A stretch of 64,000 bases of DNA from Schaalia odontolytica. Its GTDB lineage: Bacteria > Actinomycetota > Actinomycetes > Actinomycetales > Actinomycetaceae. This document shows positions 9,399-19,050 of the stretch, in pieces; positions within the stretch are counted from its first letter, which is position 1, and each line of letters begins with the position of its first letter. The position numbers and the translations under genes are program-made. The DNA is taken from positions 1,426,001-1,490,000 of the forward strand of contig NZ_CP133472.1 of the NCBI RefSeq assembly GCF_031191545.1, written 5' to 3'. A model generated the notes under the pieces. That model had not been told where the DNA came from, searched no databases, and saw nothing but the letters and a program-made list of their open reading frames with translations.

Positions 9399-10414
9399 GG
9401 TACGGGTGGCTTATTCCCGTCGTCCTACTGGTCGTCGCAGCGGCGACCAGCATCGGATGGCTGCTTGCGCGTCGAGCCGGAGAGCGTTCGGGCAAGAAGG
9501 GCTGGGTGGCAAACACCGGCTTCCTGCGAGCTCTGCCCAAGTATCAGGCCCTTGTGCGCCGAACGCGTTTGTCGCTGGCGTTGGCCGTCGTCTGCTTCAT
9601 CATTGCCGTCATCGCGACGGCGGTGTCAGCCGGTGCGCCCGTTGATCGCTACGTCAAGCACGACAAGTCCTCCAGCCGTGACATCGTTTTGTGCTTGGAT
9701 GCCTCCGGATCGATGCTTCCCTACGACTCGGAGATCGGCGACTCCTTCAAGCAGATCATCTCGCACTTCGAGGGTGAGCGAATCTCGCTGCAGCTGTGGA
9801 ACGCCTACTCGATGACGATGTTCCCTCTCACCGACGACTACGAGATGGCCAACGAGGTGCTCACTGAGATGGCCGACAACATCGATCAGGGCTTTACCCA
9901 GATCGGTCGGAAGATCTACTTCAGCCCGGAACTCGAACAGTATCTCCGTCCGACATTGGCCGCCGAAGGGGAGCAGCGTGGTTCCCTGGTTGGTGACGGC
10001 CTCGCGTCGTGTGTCCTCGGTTTCGACCATACTGACAAGGTGCGCTCCCGAACGGTCCTGCTCGCGACCGACAACGAGGTGTACGGCGAGGGCATCTACA
10101 ACCTCGGCGAGGCCATCGAGTTCGCGAAGAATCAGGGCGTGACCGTCTCGGTCCTGTACCCGGGATCCTCCTACGCCCCGACGGATGAGGGCGTGGAACT
10201 GCGGGATCAGGTCAAGTCCACTGGCGGCGACTTCTACGACGCTTCATCGCCCTCCGCCGTCGATCAGGTCGTTCAGCAGATCGAATCCGAGCAGAAGGAA
10301 GAACTCGATTCCGCGGGCAAGCTCGTAGAGACGGATCGCCCGGGGGCCAGCCTCGGCTGGACCATCGTCGGCGTTCTGTCCCTGCTCGGAATGCTCGCTT
10401 TCGGGAGGCTCTGA
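9395..10414 (+). CDS. von Willebrand factor A membrane protein, BatA/B type (first copy)
   Basis: This 339-residue protein has an N-terminal TM helix (residues 4-24), a second hydrophobic segment (about 60-80), a vWA domain whose MIDAS motif is DASGS at residues 102-106, and a C-terminal TM helix. Such proteins display a metal-dependent protein-binding domain at the membrane and work with MoxR. The ATG at 9395 overlaps the upstream stop and has GGAGG nearby at 9380-9384; earlier in-frame starts lack support. It is followed one base after its stop by a second vWA gene. The binding partner is unknown. Confidence 0.88.
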   Translation: MRYGWLIPVVLLVVAAATSIGWLLARRAGERSGKKGWVANTGFLRALPKYQALVRRTRLSLALAVVCFIIAVIATAVSAGAPVDRYVKHDKSSSRDIVLCLDASGSMLPYDSEIGDSFKQIISHFEGERISLQLWNAYSMTMFPLTDDYEMANEVLTEMADNIDQGFTQIGRKIYFSPELEQYLRPTLAAEGEQRGSLVGDGLASCVLGFDHTDKVRSRTVLLATDNEVYGEGIYNLGEAIEFAKNQGVTVSVLYPGSSYAPTDEGVELRDQVKSTGGDFYDASSPSAVDQVVQQIESEQKEELDSAGKLVETDRPGASLGWTIVGVLSLLGMLAFGRL

Positions 10415-10415
10415 C

Positions 10416-11450
10416 ATGATATTTCGTCCCGTCGTCCACCCGGTGCTCCTAGTCCTCATCGTGCTCGTGGCAGCGGTCCTCGTGTTCCTCTCGGCGAAGC
10501 GCGCCGCGCGCAAGCGCGTCACGGACATCGTCCGTCGTTCGTTCATTGTCCTGGTCGTCATCATCATGGGTTCTGGGCCTTCGATCCCCGGCGAGGCCCT
10601 CGAGGTCTCCTCGTCTCTCGAGGTCTACCTCGTCATCGACCGTACTGGCTCCATGGCCGCGGAGGACTGGGACGGATCCAAGCCGCGCATCGACGGCGTG
10701 CGCAACGACGTTGCGCTCCTCATGAACTCCCTGGCGGGCTCTCGATTCTCGATCCTCACGTGGGACTCCACGGTGCACACGGACATGCCGCTGACGACCG
10801 ACGCCTCCGCCGTCGCCTCGTACATGGAGAGCTTCAACCGAGAGCTGTCCGCGTCGTCTCAGGGGTCCTCGTTGAACCGACCGGCGGCGGACCTGGCGGC
10901 CCTCCTCGCAAAGAACAAGGAACGTCACCCTCAGAACCTCCGCGCGGTATTCGTCTTCTCCGACGGTGAGACCTCGAACCAGGACCACTGGACCTCCGCG
11001 CAGACCGGGACCGAGGAGGACTGGGATCGCGTCAAGGAGTATGTCGACGGCGGCCTCATCGTCGGATATGGCACCGCGGAGGGTGGCCCCATGAAGGTGC
11101 TGCGCCTGGGCAGTAGCGATGCTCAGAGCGGTACCGATGACGGCTACATTCACGACCTCTCCCAGCCCGGCCACCCGGTTGCCATCTCGAAGATCGACGA
11201 GGCGGCCCTCCAGTCGGTCGCATCGCGCATCGGCCTCGACTACGTGCACTCGCCGGATAAGTCGGCGATCGAATCCCACGCGCGCTCCATCTTGGATAGC
11301 GCGACCGAGATTGCCGAACAGCGCAACACGAAAGACACGTACCGCTACATCATCTGGCCGTTTGCGCTCCTCCTTGGGGGACTCCTCGCGTGGGAGGGTG
11401 CCACCCTGGCGCTGCGCGCTCAACAGCTGAGGAATTCCCATGCCCTCTAA
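10416..11450 (+). CDS. von Willebrand factor A membrane protein, BatA/B type (second copy)
   Basis: This 344-residue protein has two N-terminal hydrophobic segments (residues 5-27 and 42-52), a vWA domain with the MIDAS variant DRTGS at residues 75-79, in which threonine replaces the first serine, and a C-terminal TM helix (IIWPFALLLGGLLAWEG). Paired vWA proteins are typical of Bat operons, where they are thought to act together with a MoxR ATPase. The start lies one base past the upstream stop and the end overlaps the next gene by 11 bases, so this is a tightly coupled operon. Confidence 0.88.
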   Translation: MIFRPVVHPVLLVLIVLVAAVLVFLSAKRAARKRVTDIVRRSFIVLVVIIMGSGPSIPGEALEVSSSLEVYLVIDRTGSMAAEDWDGSKPRIDGVRNDVALLMNSLAGSRFSILTWDSTVHTDMPLTTDASAVASYMESFNRELSASSQGSSLNRPAADLAALLAKNKERHPQNLRAVFVFSDGETSNQDHWTSAQTGTEEDWDRVKEYVDGGLIVGYGTAEGGPMKVLRLGSSDAQSGTDDGYIHDLSQPGHPVAISKIDEAALQSVASRIGLDYVHSPDKSAIESHARSILDSATEIAEQRNTKDTYRYIIWPFALLLGGLLAWEGATLALRAQQLRNSHAL

Positions 11451-12381
11451 CGACAACATACCCGAAGAGGATCTCCTGCCTTTCGGTGCCCTCCAGGGCG
11501 GTCCGGTCGATGCCTCACTGCGCGAACGGCTGGGTCAGGCCACGAGCGGCAAGCAGAAGGTGCAGCGCTCCCCGCGCGCCCTGCGCCCCCTGTGGTTCTC
11601 CATCCCGATTCTTGTGATCGTCCTGATGATCGCCGGGTACTTGATTGGCCTGAGGCTCTGGTCGCAGTCATCTCTGAAGCAATGGCAGGCCAGCGACTAC
11701 GAGACCGCCCAGGCGGGCTACGAGGGACAGCGGACGTGGACGGGTATCGGTATCGAGGCATGGGTCGCGCACTACAACCTCGGGACGACCCTGGTGCGTC
11801 AGGACCGCCTCGACGAGGGCGTGGAGGAACTGCGTGCCGCGTTTGAGCTTGTTCCTAAGGCTCGCGAGGTGCAGCCCGGTCGTCTGGAACCCTTCTCCTA
11901 CGAGTGTCGCGTGCGCGTTAACCTCGCCATCGGCCTGGAGATCCAGGGCGACAAGCTGCGCTCCTCGGGTTCGACCGGAAACGCGGTGAGCTTCTACCAG
12001 GAAGCGCAAGACACAATCTCGCCGTGTCAGACGGCATCGGGCAGTTCCGGTCAGTCCGGCGACCAGAACCAGTCGAGCGGGCAGTCCGGCAGCGAATCCA
12101 ACAACCCGGCCGACGAGAACAAGGAACGCGTCGAAGAGAAGAAGCAGCAGTCCGAGGAAGAATCCGAGGGGCAGAGCGGTACGCAGGACCAGCAGCAACA
12201 GCAGGACCAGCAGGCGGATCCAACGCCCACACCCAGCCCGACCGAGAATCCCTACGAGGGAGAGGATGAGGAACAAAAGGAACGCCGCGAGCAGCTGCAG
12301 GAACAGAACAAGGAACGGGAGCGGGACCGGCGCGATTCCCAAGATGGGCGCCGCGACGGGAATCCGAACGGTGCCTGGTGA
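11440..12381 (+). CDS. BatC-like TPR membrane protein
   Basis: This 313-residue protein has a cytoplasmic N-terminus, one TM helix (about residues 50-72), a TPR-like helical region (YNLGTTLVRQDRLDEGVEELRAAF near 125-150), and a long low-complexity tail rich in Gln, Ser and Glu ending in mixed charge (about 200-313). The layout matches BatC proteins, which follow the vWA genes in Bat operons. It overlaps the upstream gene by 11 bases and is the last gene of the cluster before purD. The disordered tail may be a flexible tether. Function is inferred from context only. Confidence 0.75.
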   Translation: MPSNDNIPEEDLLPFGALQGGPVDASLRERLGQATSGKQKVQRSPRALRPLWFSIPILVIVLMIAGYLIGLRLWSQSSLKQWQASDYETAQAGYEGQRTWTGIGIEAWVAHYNLGTTLVRQDRLDEGVEELRAAFELVPKAREVQPGRLEPFSYECRVRVNLAIGLEIQGDKLRSSGSTGNAVSFYQEAQDTISPCQTASGSSGQSGDQNQSSGQSGSESNNPADENKERVEEKKQQSEEESEGQSGTQDQQQQQDQQADPTPTPSPTENPYEGEDEEQKERREQLQEQNKERERDRRDSQDGRRDGNPNGAW

Positions 12382-12422
12382 GGCCCGCACGCCCGTCTCA
12401 CTTTTTCTGTGACGTGCACCCA

Positions 12423-12467
12423 TATAATCCCACGGTGGCCCGGGAGGCTACCGAACACCGATAGGCT
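12423..12467 (+). promoter_or_regulatory. Promoter region of purD
   Basis: TATAAT at 12423-12428 is a perfect -10 hexamer. A second candidate, TAGGCT at 12462-12467, lies exactly six bases before the GTG start of purD, which would give a leaderless transcript. No Shine-Dalgarno sequence precedes the GTG. Confidence 0.55.
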
Positions 12468-12473
12468 GGTAAC

Positions 12474-13808
12474 GTGAAGGTTCTTCTCGTTGGCAACGGG
12501 GGTCGCGAACACGCGATCGCCCGCGCGCTTGTACGAACGTCCACCCCCGAGCATCCCGTGGAGCTTGTCGTCCAGGCGGGTAATCCCGCCCTGGAACAGC
12601 TGGGTCGCTCCCTGACCATGGATCCCCTGGATCCGAAGGACGTCGTCCGTCGCGCCACGTCTGAGAACGTCGATCTCGTGGTTGTCGGTCCGGAGGCCCC
12701 GCTCGTCGCGGGCGTCGCGGATGCGGTCCTGGACTACGGGATTCCCGTTTTCGGCCCGACGAAGGACGCGGCGCGTCTCGAGGCGTCGAAGTCTTTCGCG
12801 AAGCAGGTCATGGCCGATGCCGGCGTGGCCACGGCTCGCTCCTTCACGTGCACCACGATGGACGAGGTCGAGGCCGCGTTCGACGATCTGGGTGCCCCCT
12901 ACGTCGTGAAGGATGATGCGCTTGCCGCGGGCAAGGGCGTCGTCGTGACCACCGACCGCGCCCATGCCTCGCGGCACGCGCGTGCCTGCCTGTCGCGCGA
13001 CGGGGGAGCGGTCGTCATCGAGGATTTCCTCGACGGCCCCGAGGTCTCTCTGTTCTGCTTCGCTGACGGCGCGACCGTCGTCCCGCTCCAGCCCGCGCAG
13101 GACTTCAAGCGCGTCGGCGACGGCAACGAAGGACCGAACACCGGCGGCATGGGTGCCTACAGCCCGCTCCCGTGGCTGCCCGAGGAAGCCACGCGCCGCA
13201 TCGTCGACGAGGTCGCGCAGCCCGTCATCACCGAGATGGCGCGTCGCGGCACCCCCTTCCGTGGCCTCCTGTACTGCGGCCTCGCGATGACCTCGAAGGG
13301 CATTCGCGTCGTCGAGTTCAACGTGCGTTTCGGCGACCCGGAGACCCAGGCGGTCCTCGAACGCCTCGATTCCGCACTGGCCCCCATCCTGTACGCGGCT
13401 GCGACCGGCACTCTCGCCAAGGTCCCCGCACCCGTCTGGAGCGAAGACGCCGCTGTCACGGTCGTCATGGCCTCGGGAGGTTACCCGGGGCCCGCGGATA
13501 CCGGACATGAGATCACGGGTATCGATGCCGCCGAGGAGCTCGAGGGCGTCCACGTCATCCACGCCGGCACCTCCGAGGAGATCACCGATGACCCGGCCGA
13601 CGTCGCAGCCGGATGCTGCGGCTTCGAACCGACCTACGCGCTGGTGAACTCCGGTGGCCGAGTCCTGGACGTCGTCGGCCGCGCGGCCACCCTTGACGAG
13701 GCCCGGGCACTGGCATATCGCGCAGTGGACCTCATCCACTTCGACGGGGAACACCACCGCAGCGACATCGCGACGTGGCCCGCCGACCTGGCCGTCACCC
13801 TCGACTGA
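12474..13808 (+). CDS. purD: Phosphoribosylamine-glycine ligase (GAR synthetase)
   Basis: This 444-residue enzyme catalyses step two of purine synthesis, joining phosphoribosylamine and glycine with ATP to give GAR. The N-terminus MKVLLVGNGGREHA is diagnostic, followed by the ATP-grasp segment YVVKDDALAAGKGVVV and the GDGNEGPNTGGMGAY loop, with the metal-binding VVEFNVRFGDPETQ near the end of the grasp fold. The GTG start at 12474 has no ribosome binding site, but a -10-like hexamer six bases upstream suggests leaderless expression. It begins a purD-C-S-Q-L run on one strand; purF and purM are not in the window. Confidence 0.96.
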   Translation: MKVLLVGNGGREHAIARALVRTSTPEHPVELVVQAGNPALEQLGRSLTMDPLDPKDVVRRATSENVDLVVVGPEAPLVAGVADAVLDYGIPVFGPTKDAARLEASKSFAKQVMADAGVATARSFTCTTMDEVEAAFDDLGAPYVVKDDALAAGKGVVVTTDRAHASRHARACLSRDGGAVVIEDFLDGPEVSLFCFADGATVVPLQPAQDFKRVGDGNEGPNTGGMGAYSPLPWLPEEATRRIVDEVAQPVITEMARRGTPFRGLLYCGLAMTSKGIRVVEFNVRFGDPETQAVLERLDSALAPILYAAATGTLAKVPAPVWSEDAAVTVVMASGGYPGPADTGHEITGIDAAEELEGVHVIHAGTSEEITDDPADVAAGCCGFEPTYALVNSGGRVLDVVGRAATLDEARALAYRAVDLIHFDGEHHRSDIATWPADLAVTLD

Positions 13809-13827
13809 CAACACACTGAGGAGCACC

Positions 13828-14829
13828 ATGACCGCCACCCTTCACGGCTGGACCCCGCTGAGCGCGGGCAAGGTTCGCGACATATACGCTCCCGACGAGG
13901 CCGTGGTCGGCCCCGCGACGCAGACCGCCACCCCGGCGGGTCGTCCGCGCCACGCGAAGGCGGGTCCGGAGGCGCTCCTCATGGTCACTTCTGATCGCAT
14001 TAGCGCCTACGACTACGTGCTGCCGACGCTCATTCCCGGCAAGGGTGCCGTCCTTAACCAGCTCGCCATCTGGTGGATGGGGCAGCTGCGTCACGTCGTG
14101 GAAAACCACCTGCTGGCTGTTGGAGCGAAGGCCCCGGCTGAGGCCTCGCGCGCCCTGGAAGGCGCGCAACCCACGCGCTTCGAGGTGCCCGCGCAGGTGG
14201 ACGGGCGTGCGGTCGTGTGCCGCAGCCTGCACATGATCCCCATCGAGTGCGTCGTGCGCGGCTATCTGAGCGGCTCCGGCCTGGCCGAGTATCGCCAGAG
14301 CGGCTCCGTGTGCGGCATCAATCTGCCCGACGGGCTGACCGAGGCCTCTCGCCTTGAGGAGCCGATCTTCACCCCCGCCGCGAAGGCCGAGGTCGGCGAG
14401 CACGACGAGAACATTACCTTCGAGCAGACCGTCGAGCGCGTCGGTGAGGAGCTCGCGGTAGCGATCCGTGACCTGTCGATCGCTCTGTATCGGGCCGCCC
14501 GCGACATCGCAGCGCAGCGCGGCATCATCATCGCGGATACCAAGTTCGAGTTCGGCATCGACGTAACCACCGGCGCGCTCGTGCTGGCGGACGAGATCCT
14601 GACGCCGGACTCCTCGCGCTTCTGGTCAGCCGAGCAGTGGGTCGAGGGGCAGGTCACCCCCAGCTTCGACAAGCAGTACGTGCGCGACTGGCTGGTCTCC
14701 GACGAAGCCGGCTGGGACCGTGCATCGGGCGACAACCCGCCCGCCCTGCCCGACTCCGTGGCAGCCGCGACCGCCGCGCGTTACGTCGAGGCCTACCGCC
14801 GACTCACCGGGTCGGACCCCATCCTGTAA
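13828..14829 (+). CDS. purC: Phosphoribosylaminoimidazole-succinocarboxamide synthase (SAICAR synthetase)
   Basis: This 333-residue enzyme joins CAIR and aspartate with ATP to give SAICAR. The GKVRDIY nucleotide loop, TSDRISAYDYVLPTLIPGKG, the IECVVRGYLSGSG segment and DTKFEFG are all present. A short alanine/proline-rich stretch (about residues 25-48, between the GKVRDIY loop and the first core strand) looks like a lineage-specific insertion. GAGGAG at 13818-13823 supports the ATG at 13828. The gene lies 19 bases after purD, so the two are co-transcribed. Confidence 0.96.
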   Translation: MTATLHGWTPLSAGKVRDIYAPDEAVVGPATQTATPAGRPRHAKAGPEALLMVTSDRISAYDYVLPTLIPGKGAVLNQLAIWWMGQLRHVVENHLLAVGAKAPAEASRALEGAQPTRFEVPAQVDGRAVVCRSLHMIPIECVVRGYLSGSGLAEYRQSGSVCGINLPDGLTEASRLEEPIFTPAAKAEVGEHDENITFEQTVERVGEELAVAIRDLSIALYRAARDIAAQRGIIIADTKFEFGIDVTTGALVLADEILTPDSSRFWSAEQWVEGQVTPSFDKQYVRDWLVSDEAGWDRASGDNPPALPDSVAAATAARYVEAYRRLTGSDPIL

Positions 14830-14893
14830 GCAAACGTGCCCGCCGGGCAAGGTGCGCGGCGGGATCCTCACCAACAACACAAGGAGGAACGCC

Positions 14894-15175
14894 GTGGGGC
14901 GAATCATCGTGGAAGTGATGCCAAAGCCTGAGATCCTGGATCCGCAGGGTAAGGCTGTCGGTTCGGCGCTACCCAGGCTCGGAATCACGAGCTTTACCGC
15001 CGTGCGCCAGGGTAAGTGCTTCCACCTGAGCGTGGACGGTCCCGTCACCGACGAGCTCCTGAAGCAGGCCCGCAAGGCCGCCGAAGAGGTCCTATCCAAC
15101 CCAATCATCGAGGACGTCGTGCGCGTCGAGGCCATCGACGAGGCCGACGCCCGTTACGCGGGAGGCGTGCAGTGA
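14894..15175 (+). CDS. purS: Phosphoribosylformylglycinamidine synthase subunit PurS
   Basis: This 93-residue protein is the small scaffold subunit that bridges PurQ and PurL in the FGAM synthase complex. The sequence [19 protein letters not shown], the [12 protein letters not shown] segment and the NPIIEDV ending are typical. The GTG start at 14894 with AAGGAGG at 14881-14887 is clear; the longer open frame upstream overlaps the end of purC and is not coding. Its stop overlaps the purQ start by four bases. Confidence 0.95.
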   Translation: MGRIIVEVMPKPEILDPQGKAVGSALPRLGITSFTAVRQGKCFHLSVDGPVTDELLKQARKAAEEVLSNPIIEDVVRVEAIDEADARYAGGVQ

Positions 15176-15879
15176 GGCGCGTCGGAGTCGTCACCTTCCC
15201 CGGCACCCTCGACGACCGTGACGCCGCCCGCGCGGTTGAAATCGCTGGAGCCGAGGCCGTGTCCCTGTGGCACAAGGACGCCGACCTGCGCGGCGTCGAC
15301 GCGGTCGTTATCCCCGGTGGCTTCTCCTACGGCGACTACCTGCGCTGCGGCGCGATCGCGGCGACCGCTCCCGTCATGAGCGAGATCGTGCGTGAAGCCG
15401 GACGAGGCCTACCCGTCCTGGGCATCTGCAACGGCTTCCAGGTGCTGTGCGAGTCGCACCTGCTGCCCGGCGCGCTCATCCGTAACGATCACCAGAAGTT
15501 CCTGTGCCGCGACCAGGTGCTGCGCATCGAGAACGCGGACACCGCGTGGACGCGCGCGTACAGTGCCGGCGAGACCATCACGGTCCCCCTCAAGAACGGC
15601 GAAGGCAACTTCCAGGCGTCCCCCGCCGAGCTTGAACGCCTCGAAGGCGAAGGGCGCGTCGTGTTCCGCTACGTCGACTTCAACCCCAACGGCAGCGCGG
15701 GCGACATCGCGGGCGTCACCAACGCCGCGGGGAACGTCGTCGGCCTGATGCCCCACCCCGAGCACGCGACCGAGGTCGGTTTCGGCCCCCTCGCCCTCGG
15801 CCCCGACGGTGCGAGCCACCACGGCGGCACCGACGGCCTGGGAATCTTCCGTTCCGTCCTCGCATCCCTCGTCGGCTGA
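15172..15879 (+). CDS. purQ: Phosphoribosylformylglycinamidine synthase subunit PurQ (glutaminase)
   Basis: This 235-residue class I glutamine amidotransferase supplies ammonia to PurL. The nucleophile elbow GICNGFQVL holds the catalytic Cys, and MPHPEHATE holds the His and Glu of the triad. The oxyanion region [17 protein letters not shown] is also present. The GTG start overlaps the purS stop, so translation is coupled. Separate PurS and PurQ genes show that this organism uses the three-part PurSQL system, not the single large PurL. Confidence 0.96.
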   Translation: MRRVGVVTFPGTLDDRDAARAVEIAGAEAVSLWHKDADLRGVDAVVIPGGFSYGDYLRCGAIAATAPVMSEIVREAGRGLPVLGICNGFQVLCESHLLPGALIRNDHQKFLCRDQVLRIENADTAWTRAYSAGETITVPLKNGEGNFQASPAELERLEGEGRVVFRYVDFNPNGSAGDIAGVTNAAGNVVGLMPHPEHATEVGFGPLALGPDGASHHGGTDGLGIFRSVLASLVG

Positions 15880-15947
15880 CGACGCCACCGCGCCCTCTCC
15901 GCGAGGGAGCCCCGGCTTCGTCCCAGACCTTTCGAATGGAAAAACGA

Positions 15948-18305
15948 ATGACCTCCGAATTCACCCGCGAGCTGCCCGACACCGTCGAGAACGCCGCCGC
16001 GACCCCCGGCCAGGACATGCCCTGGAAGGAACTCGGCCTCAAAGAGGACGAATACCAGCGCATCTGCGACATTCTCGGGCGCCGACCCACCAACGCCGAG
16101 CTCGCCATGTACTCCGTCATGTGGTCCGAGCACTGCTCCTACAAGTCCTCCAAGAAGCACCTCGCCGAGCAATTCGGCGCGCGCACGACCGAAGCCATGA
16201 GGAAGAACCTCCTCGTCGGCATGGGCCAGAACGCCGGCGTGGTCGACATCGGCGGCGGTTGGGCCGTGACCTTCAAGGTCGAGTCCCACAACCACCCGTC
16301 CTTCGTCGAGCCCTACCAGGGTGCGGCCACCGGCGTGGGCGGCATCGTCCGCGACATCATCTCCATGGGAGCGCGTCCGATCGCCGTCATGGACCAGCTG
16401 CGCTTCGGTGCGGTCGACCACCCCGACACTGCGCGCGTCGTCCACGGCGTCGTCTCCGGCGTCGGCGGCTACGGCAACTGCCTGGGCCTGCCTAACGTCG
16501 GCGGTGAAACTGAGTTCGACCCCTCCTACCAGGGCAACCCCCTCGTCAACGCACTGTGCATCGGCAAGCTACGCCACGACGACATCCATCTGGCCAACGC
16601 GACCGGCGAAGGCAACCTTGTCGTCCTCTTCGGCGCGCGCACCGGAGGCGACGGCATCGGCGGTGCCTCCATCCTCGCCTCCGAGACCTTCGAAGACGGC
16701 ATGCCCGCCAAGCGTCCCTCCGTCCAGGTGGGCGACCCCTTCATGGAGAAGGTCCTCATCGAGTGCTGTCTCGACCTGTTCGAGGCCGGTGTCGTCCAGG
16801 GCATCCAGGACCTCGGCGCGGCCGGCATCTCGTGCGCGACCTCCGAGCTGGCTTCCAACGGCGACTCCGGCATGCACGTGGACCTTGAGAACGTTCTCCT
16901 GCGCGACCCCACGCTCACCGCGGGCGAGATCCTCATGAGCGAGTCCCAGGAACGCATGATGGCGATCGTGACGCCACAGGATCGCGAGCGCTTCTTCGAG
17001 ATCATCGACAAGTGGGACGTCGAGGCCGCGGTCATCGGTCACCTGACCGGCGACGGCCGCCTGACCATCGACCATCACGGCCACCGCATCGTCGACGTGG
17101 ACCCGAAGACCGTCGCCCACGAGGGCCCCGTCTATGACCGCCCCTACGCGCGCCCCGCGTGGCAGGATGAGCTGCAGGCCGCCACCTCCGAGGAGCTTAC
17201 GCGTCCCGCCACGCGCGAGGAGCTCATCGCCGACGTGAAGGCCGTTCTGTCCGACATCAACCAGGCCTCCAAGTCCTGGGTGACCGACCAGTACGACCGC
17301 TACGTGCAGGGCAACACCGCCCTGGCCCAGCCCGACGACGCGGGTGTCATCCGTATCGACGAGGAAAGTGGGCTCGGCGTGGCCCTCTCGACGGACGCGA
17401 ACGGCTGGTACACCAAGCTCGACCCGGCAGCGGGCGCCCGCCAGGCCCTCGCCGAGTCCTACCGCAACGTCGCTGTTGTCGGCGCCGAACCCGTCGCCAT
17501 CACGGACTGCCTGAACTTCGGCAACCCCGAAGACACGGACGCCATGTGGCAGCTCGTCACCGCCATGACCGCGCTCGCGGACGGCTGCATCGAGCTCGAG
17601 ATCCCCGTGACCGGTGGCAACGTGTCGCTGTACAACTCGTCGGGCACCGAGAAGGGCCTGCCGAACTCGTCGATCAACCCGACGCCCGTCATCGGCATGC
17701 TCGGCATTCTCCCCGACGTCACGCGCGCTAACCCCTCCGGCTTCACCGAAGAGGGCCTCGCCGTCATCCTCCTGGGCACCACCCGCGAGGAGTTCGACGG
17801 GTCCGCCTGGGCGCGCATCGCCCGCTCGCACCTCGGTGGCCTCCCGCCGCAGGTCGACCTGTCGGCCGAGGTCGCCCTCGGTAACGTCGTGCGCGCGCTG
17901 AGTGCCGTTGACGGACCGGATGGTCGACCCCTCGTGCGCGCCGCGCACGACCTGTCCAACGGTGGCCTCGTGCAGTCCCTTGTGGACTCCGCGCTGCGCT
18001 TCGGTATCGGCGGCGTCTTCGACGTGGCCGGGGCTGCCCGCCGCGACTGTGTCGGCGACCACGAGATGCTCCTGTCCGAGTCTCAGGCCCGCGCCTTCGT
18101 CGCGGTGCCCGAGGCGGCCGTCAAGGCAGTGTTTGCGGCCGCGGAGGCTGAGGGCGTGGACGCCGTGCGCATCGGCACGACGGGGGGCGACATGCTCGCG
18201 ATCAGCGGCGTCGACCTGCTTGCCGCAGAAGGAGAGGGCTGCGGCTGGATCGCGGACCTCGACGAGCTGCGCGAGCTGAGCGAAACCGGACGCGCGTACT
18301 TCTGA
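15948..18305 (+). CDS. purL: Phosphoribosylformylglycinamidine synthase subunit PurL (small type)
   Basis: This 785-residue synthetase subunit converts FGAR, ATP and PurQ-derived ammonia to FGAM. Motifs include [22 protein letters not shown], and [18 protein letters not shown] in the first half, and [21 protein letters not shown] and AHDLSNGG in the second. The length fits the small PurL class that needs PurS and PurQ, both encoded just upstream. The ATG at 15948 has GGA seven bases upstream; an in-frame ATG at 15936 lacks a ribosome binding site and would add four residues. A terminator follows, so this is the last gene of the purine run. Confidence 0.95.
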   Translation: MTSEFTRELPDTVENAAATPGQDMPWKELGLKEDEYQRICDILGRRPTNAELAMYSVMWSEHCSYKSSKKHLAEQFGARTTEAMRKNLLVGMGQNAGVVDIGGGWAVTFKVESHNHPSFVEPYQGAATGVGGIVRDIISMGARPIAVMDQLRFGAVDHPDTARVVHGVVSGVGGYGNCLGLPNVGGETEFDPSYQGNPLVNALCIGKLRHDDIHLANATGEGNLVVLFGARTGGDGIGGASILASETFEDGMPAKRPSVQVGDPFMEKVLIECCLDLFEAGVVQGIQDLGAAGISCATSELASNGDSGMHVDLENVLLRDPTLTAGEILMSESQERMMAIVTPQDRERFFEIIDKWDVEAAVIGHLTGDGRLTIDHHGHRIVDVDPKTVAHEGPVYDRPYARPAWQDELQAATSEELTRPATREELIADVKAVLSDINQASKSWVTDQYDRYVQGNTALAQPDDAGVIRIDEESGLGVALSTDANGWYTKLDPAAGARQALAESYRNVAVVGAEPVAITDCLNFGNPEDTDAMWQLVTAMTALADGCIELEIPVTGGNVSLYNSSGTEKGLPNSSINPTPVIGMLGILPDVTRANPSGFTEEGLAVILLGTTREEFDGSAWARIARSHLGGLPPQVDLSAEVALGNVVRALSAVDGPDGRPLVRAAHDLSNGGLVQSLVDSALRFGIGGVFDVAGAARRDCVGDHEMLLSESQARAFVAVPEAAVKAVFAAAEAEGVDAVRIGTTGGDMLAISGVDLLAAEGEGCGWIADLDELRELSETGRAYF

Positions 18306-18331
18306 GTTGTCGCCTCCGAGTTCTAGCGTCT

Positions 18332-18361
18332 AGGGGCGCGGGCCTACGGACCCGCGCCCCT
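18332..18361 (+). terminator. Terminator hairpin after purL
   Basis: A perfect 11-bp GC-rich stem with an 8-base loop (18332-18342 pairing with 18351-18361) lies 26 bases after the purL stop. No long T-run follows. Confidence 0.75.
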
Positions 18362-18732
18362 GCGTTATACCCCGTGGGACGCGCTCCTGTGCGGTGCCTG
18401 TTGTACGGAAGTGCTTTGCCTCGCCTGCTGTATCAAGGTGGTTGTTGCTATGCGGGTGTTCCTGTTCCTGGAGGGACCGGTGGCCCGCGAGTCTCGACGA
18501 CCTCGCTTCAGTCGGCACCGCGTCTCGAAGCCCGCCCTGGCCTCTGGGTCCTCCCTGGCCCTCCACAGCGGTCGCGCCGCGTTGCTGATGCGTGTAGGGC
18601 GCGTCGTCTCCAGCCCCGTCCCGTCTCCGAGCACCGTGACAGCGGCCGGGCACCGCAGTTCGCGGCCTATGTGGTGCCCTCTGATGAGGCGGGACATCGT
18701 GTTGTAGATAAGAAGTGCTGTTCCGGATAGGA

Positions 18733-18774
18733 GAGGCGCATGTGGATAGGTTGTTTTCCTATCCGGAGCGCCTC
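18733..18774 (+). repeat. Compound stem-loop containing GGATAGG
   Basis: GAGGCGC (18733-18739) pairs with GCGCCTC (18768-18774), and inside it GGATAGG (18744-18750) pairs with CCTATCC (18758-18764) around a 7-base loop. The inner stem uses the same heptamer as the six-unit arrays, so this looks like a related element. Confidence 0.65.
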
Positions 18775-18947
18775 AGCCTATCTAGAACGCCCAACGTATC
18801 CACTTTGTTGTTTCCTATTCACGACGTTTCCGTTTCCGCTCGCGTACCTCGCCGTGTCTTCCAAACCGGCAGGGCACGCCCCGTATGCGGATAGGTTGTG
18901 ACCCTGGCACGCCCCTCCGCATGGCCCGCGCTGGGTACGATCCGTAT

Positions 18948-19050
18948 GCGGATAGGTTATTGAGGATGTGGATAGGTTATGAGGATGCGGATAGCTTACT
19001 AACCTATCCGCGTGTCAATAACCTATCCACATCGTTGCAACCTATCCGCG
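18948..19050 (+). repeat. Six-unit palindromic GGATAGGTT array, copy A
   Basis: Three forward units at 18948-18960, 18968-18980 and 18987-18999 are followed by three inverted units at 19001-19012, 19017-19030 and 19039-19050. The consensus unit is GCGGATAGGTTAT. The third forward unit carries the variant GATAGCTTA. Unit two plus its left flank (GATGTGGATAGGTTAT, 18965-18980) is perfectly complementary over 16 bases to unit five (19018-19033). A second array with the same 3+3 order and the same variant unit lies at 42392-42493. Confidence 0.85.

Noticed and set aside
16569-18062. A 497-codon open frame antisense to purL
   Set aside because: It is a shadow of purL with Gly/Val/Asp-rich composition and no start signal.
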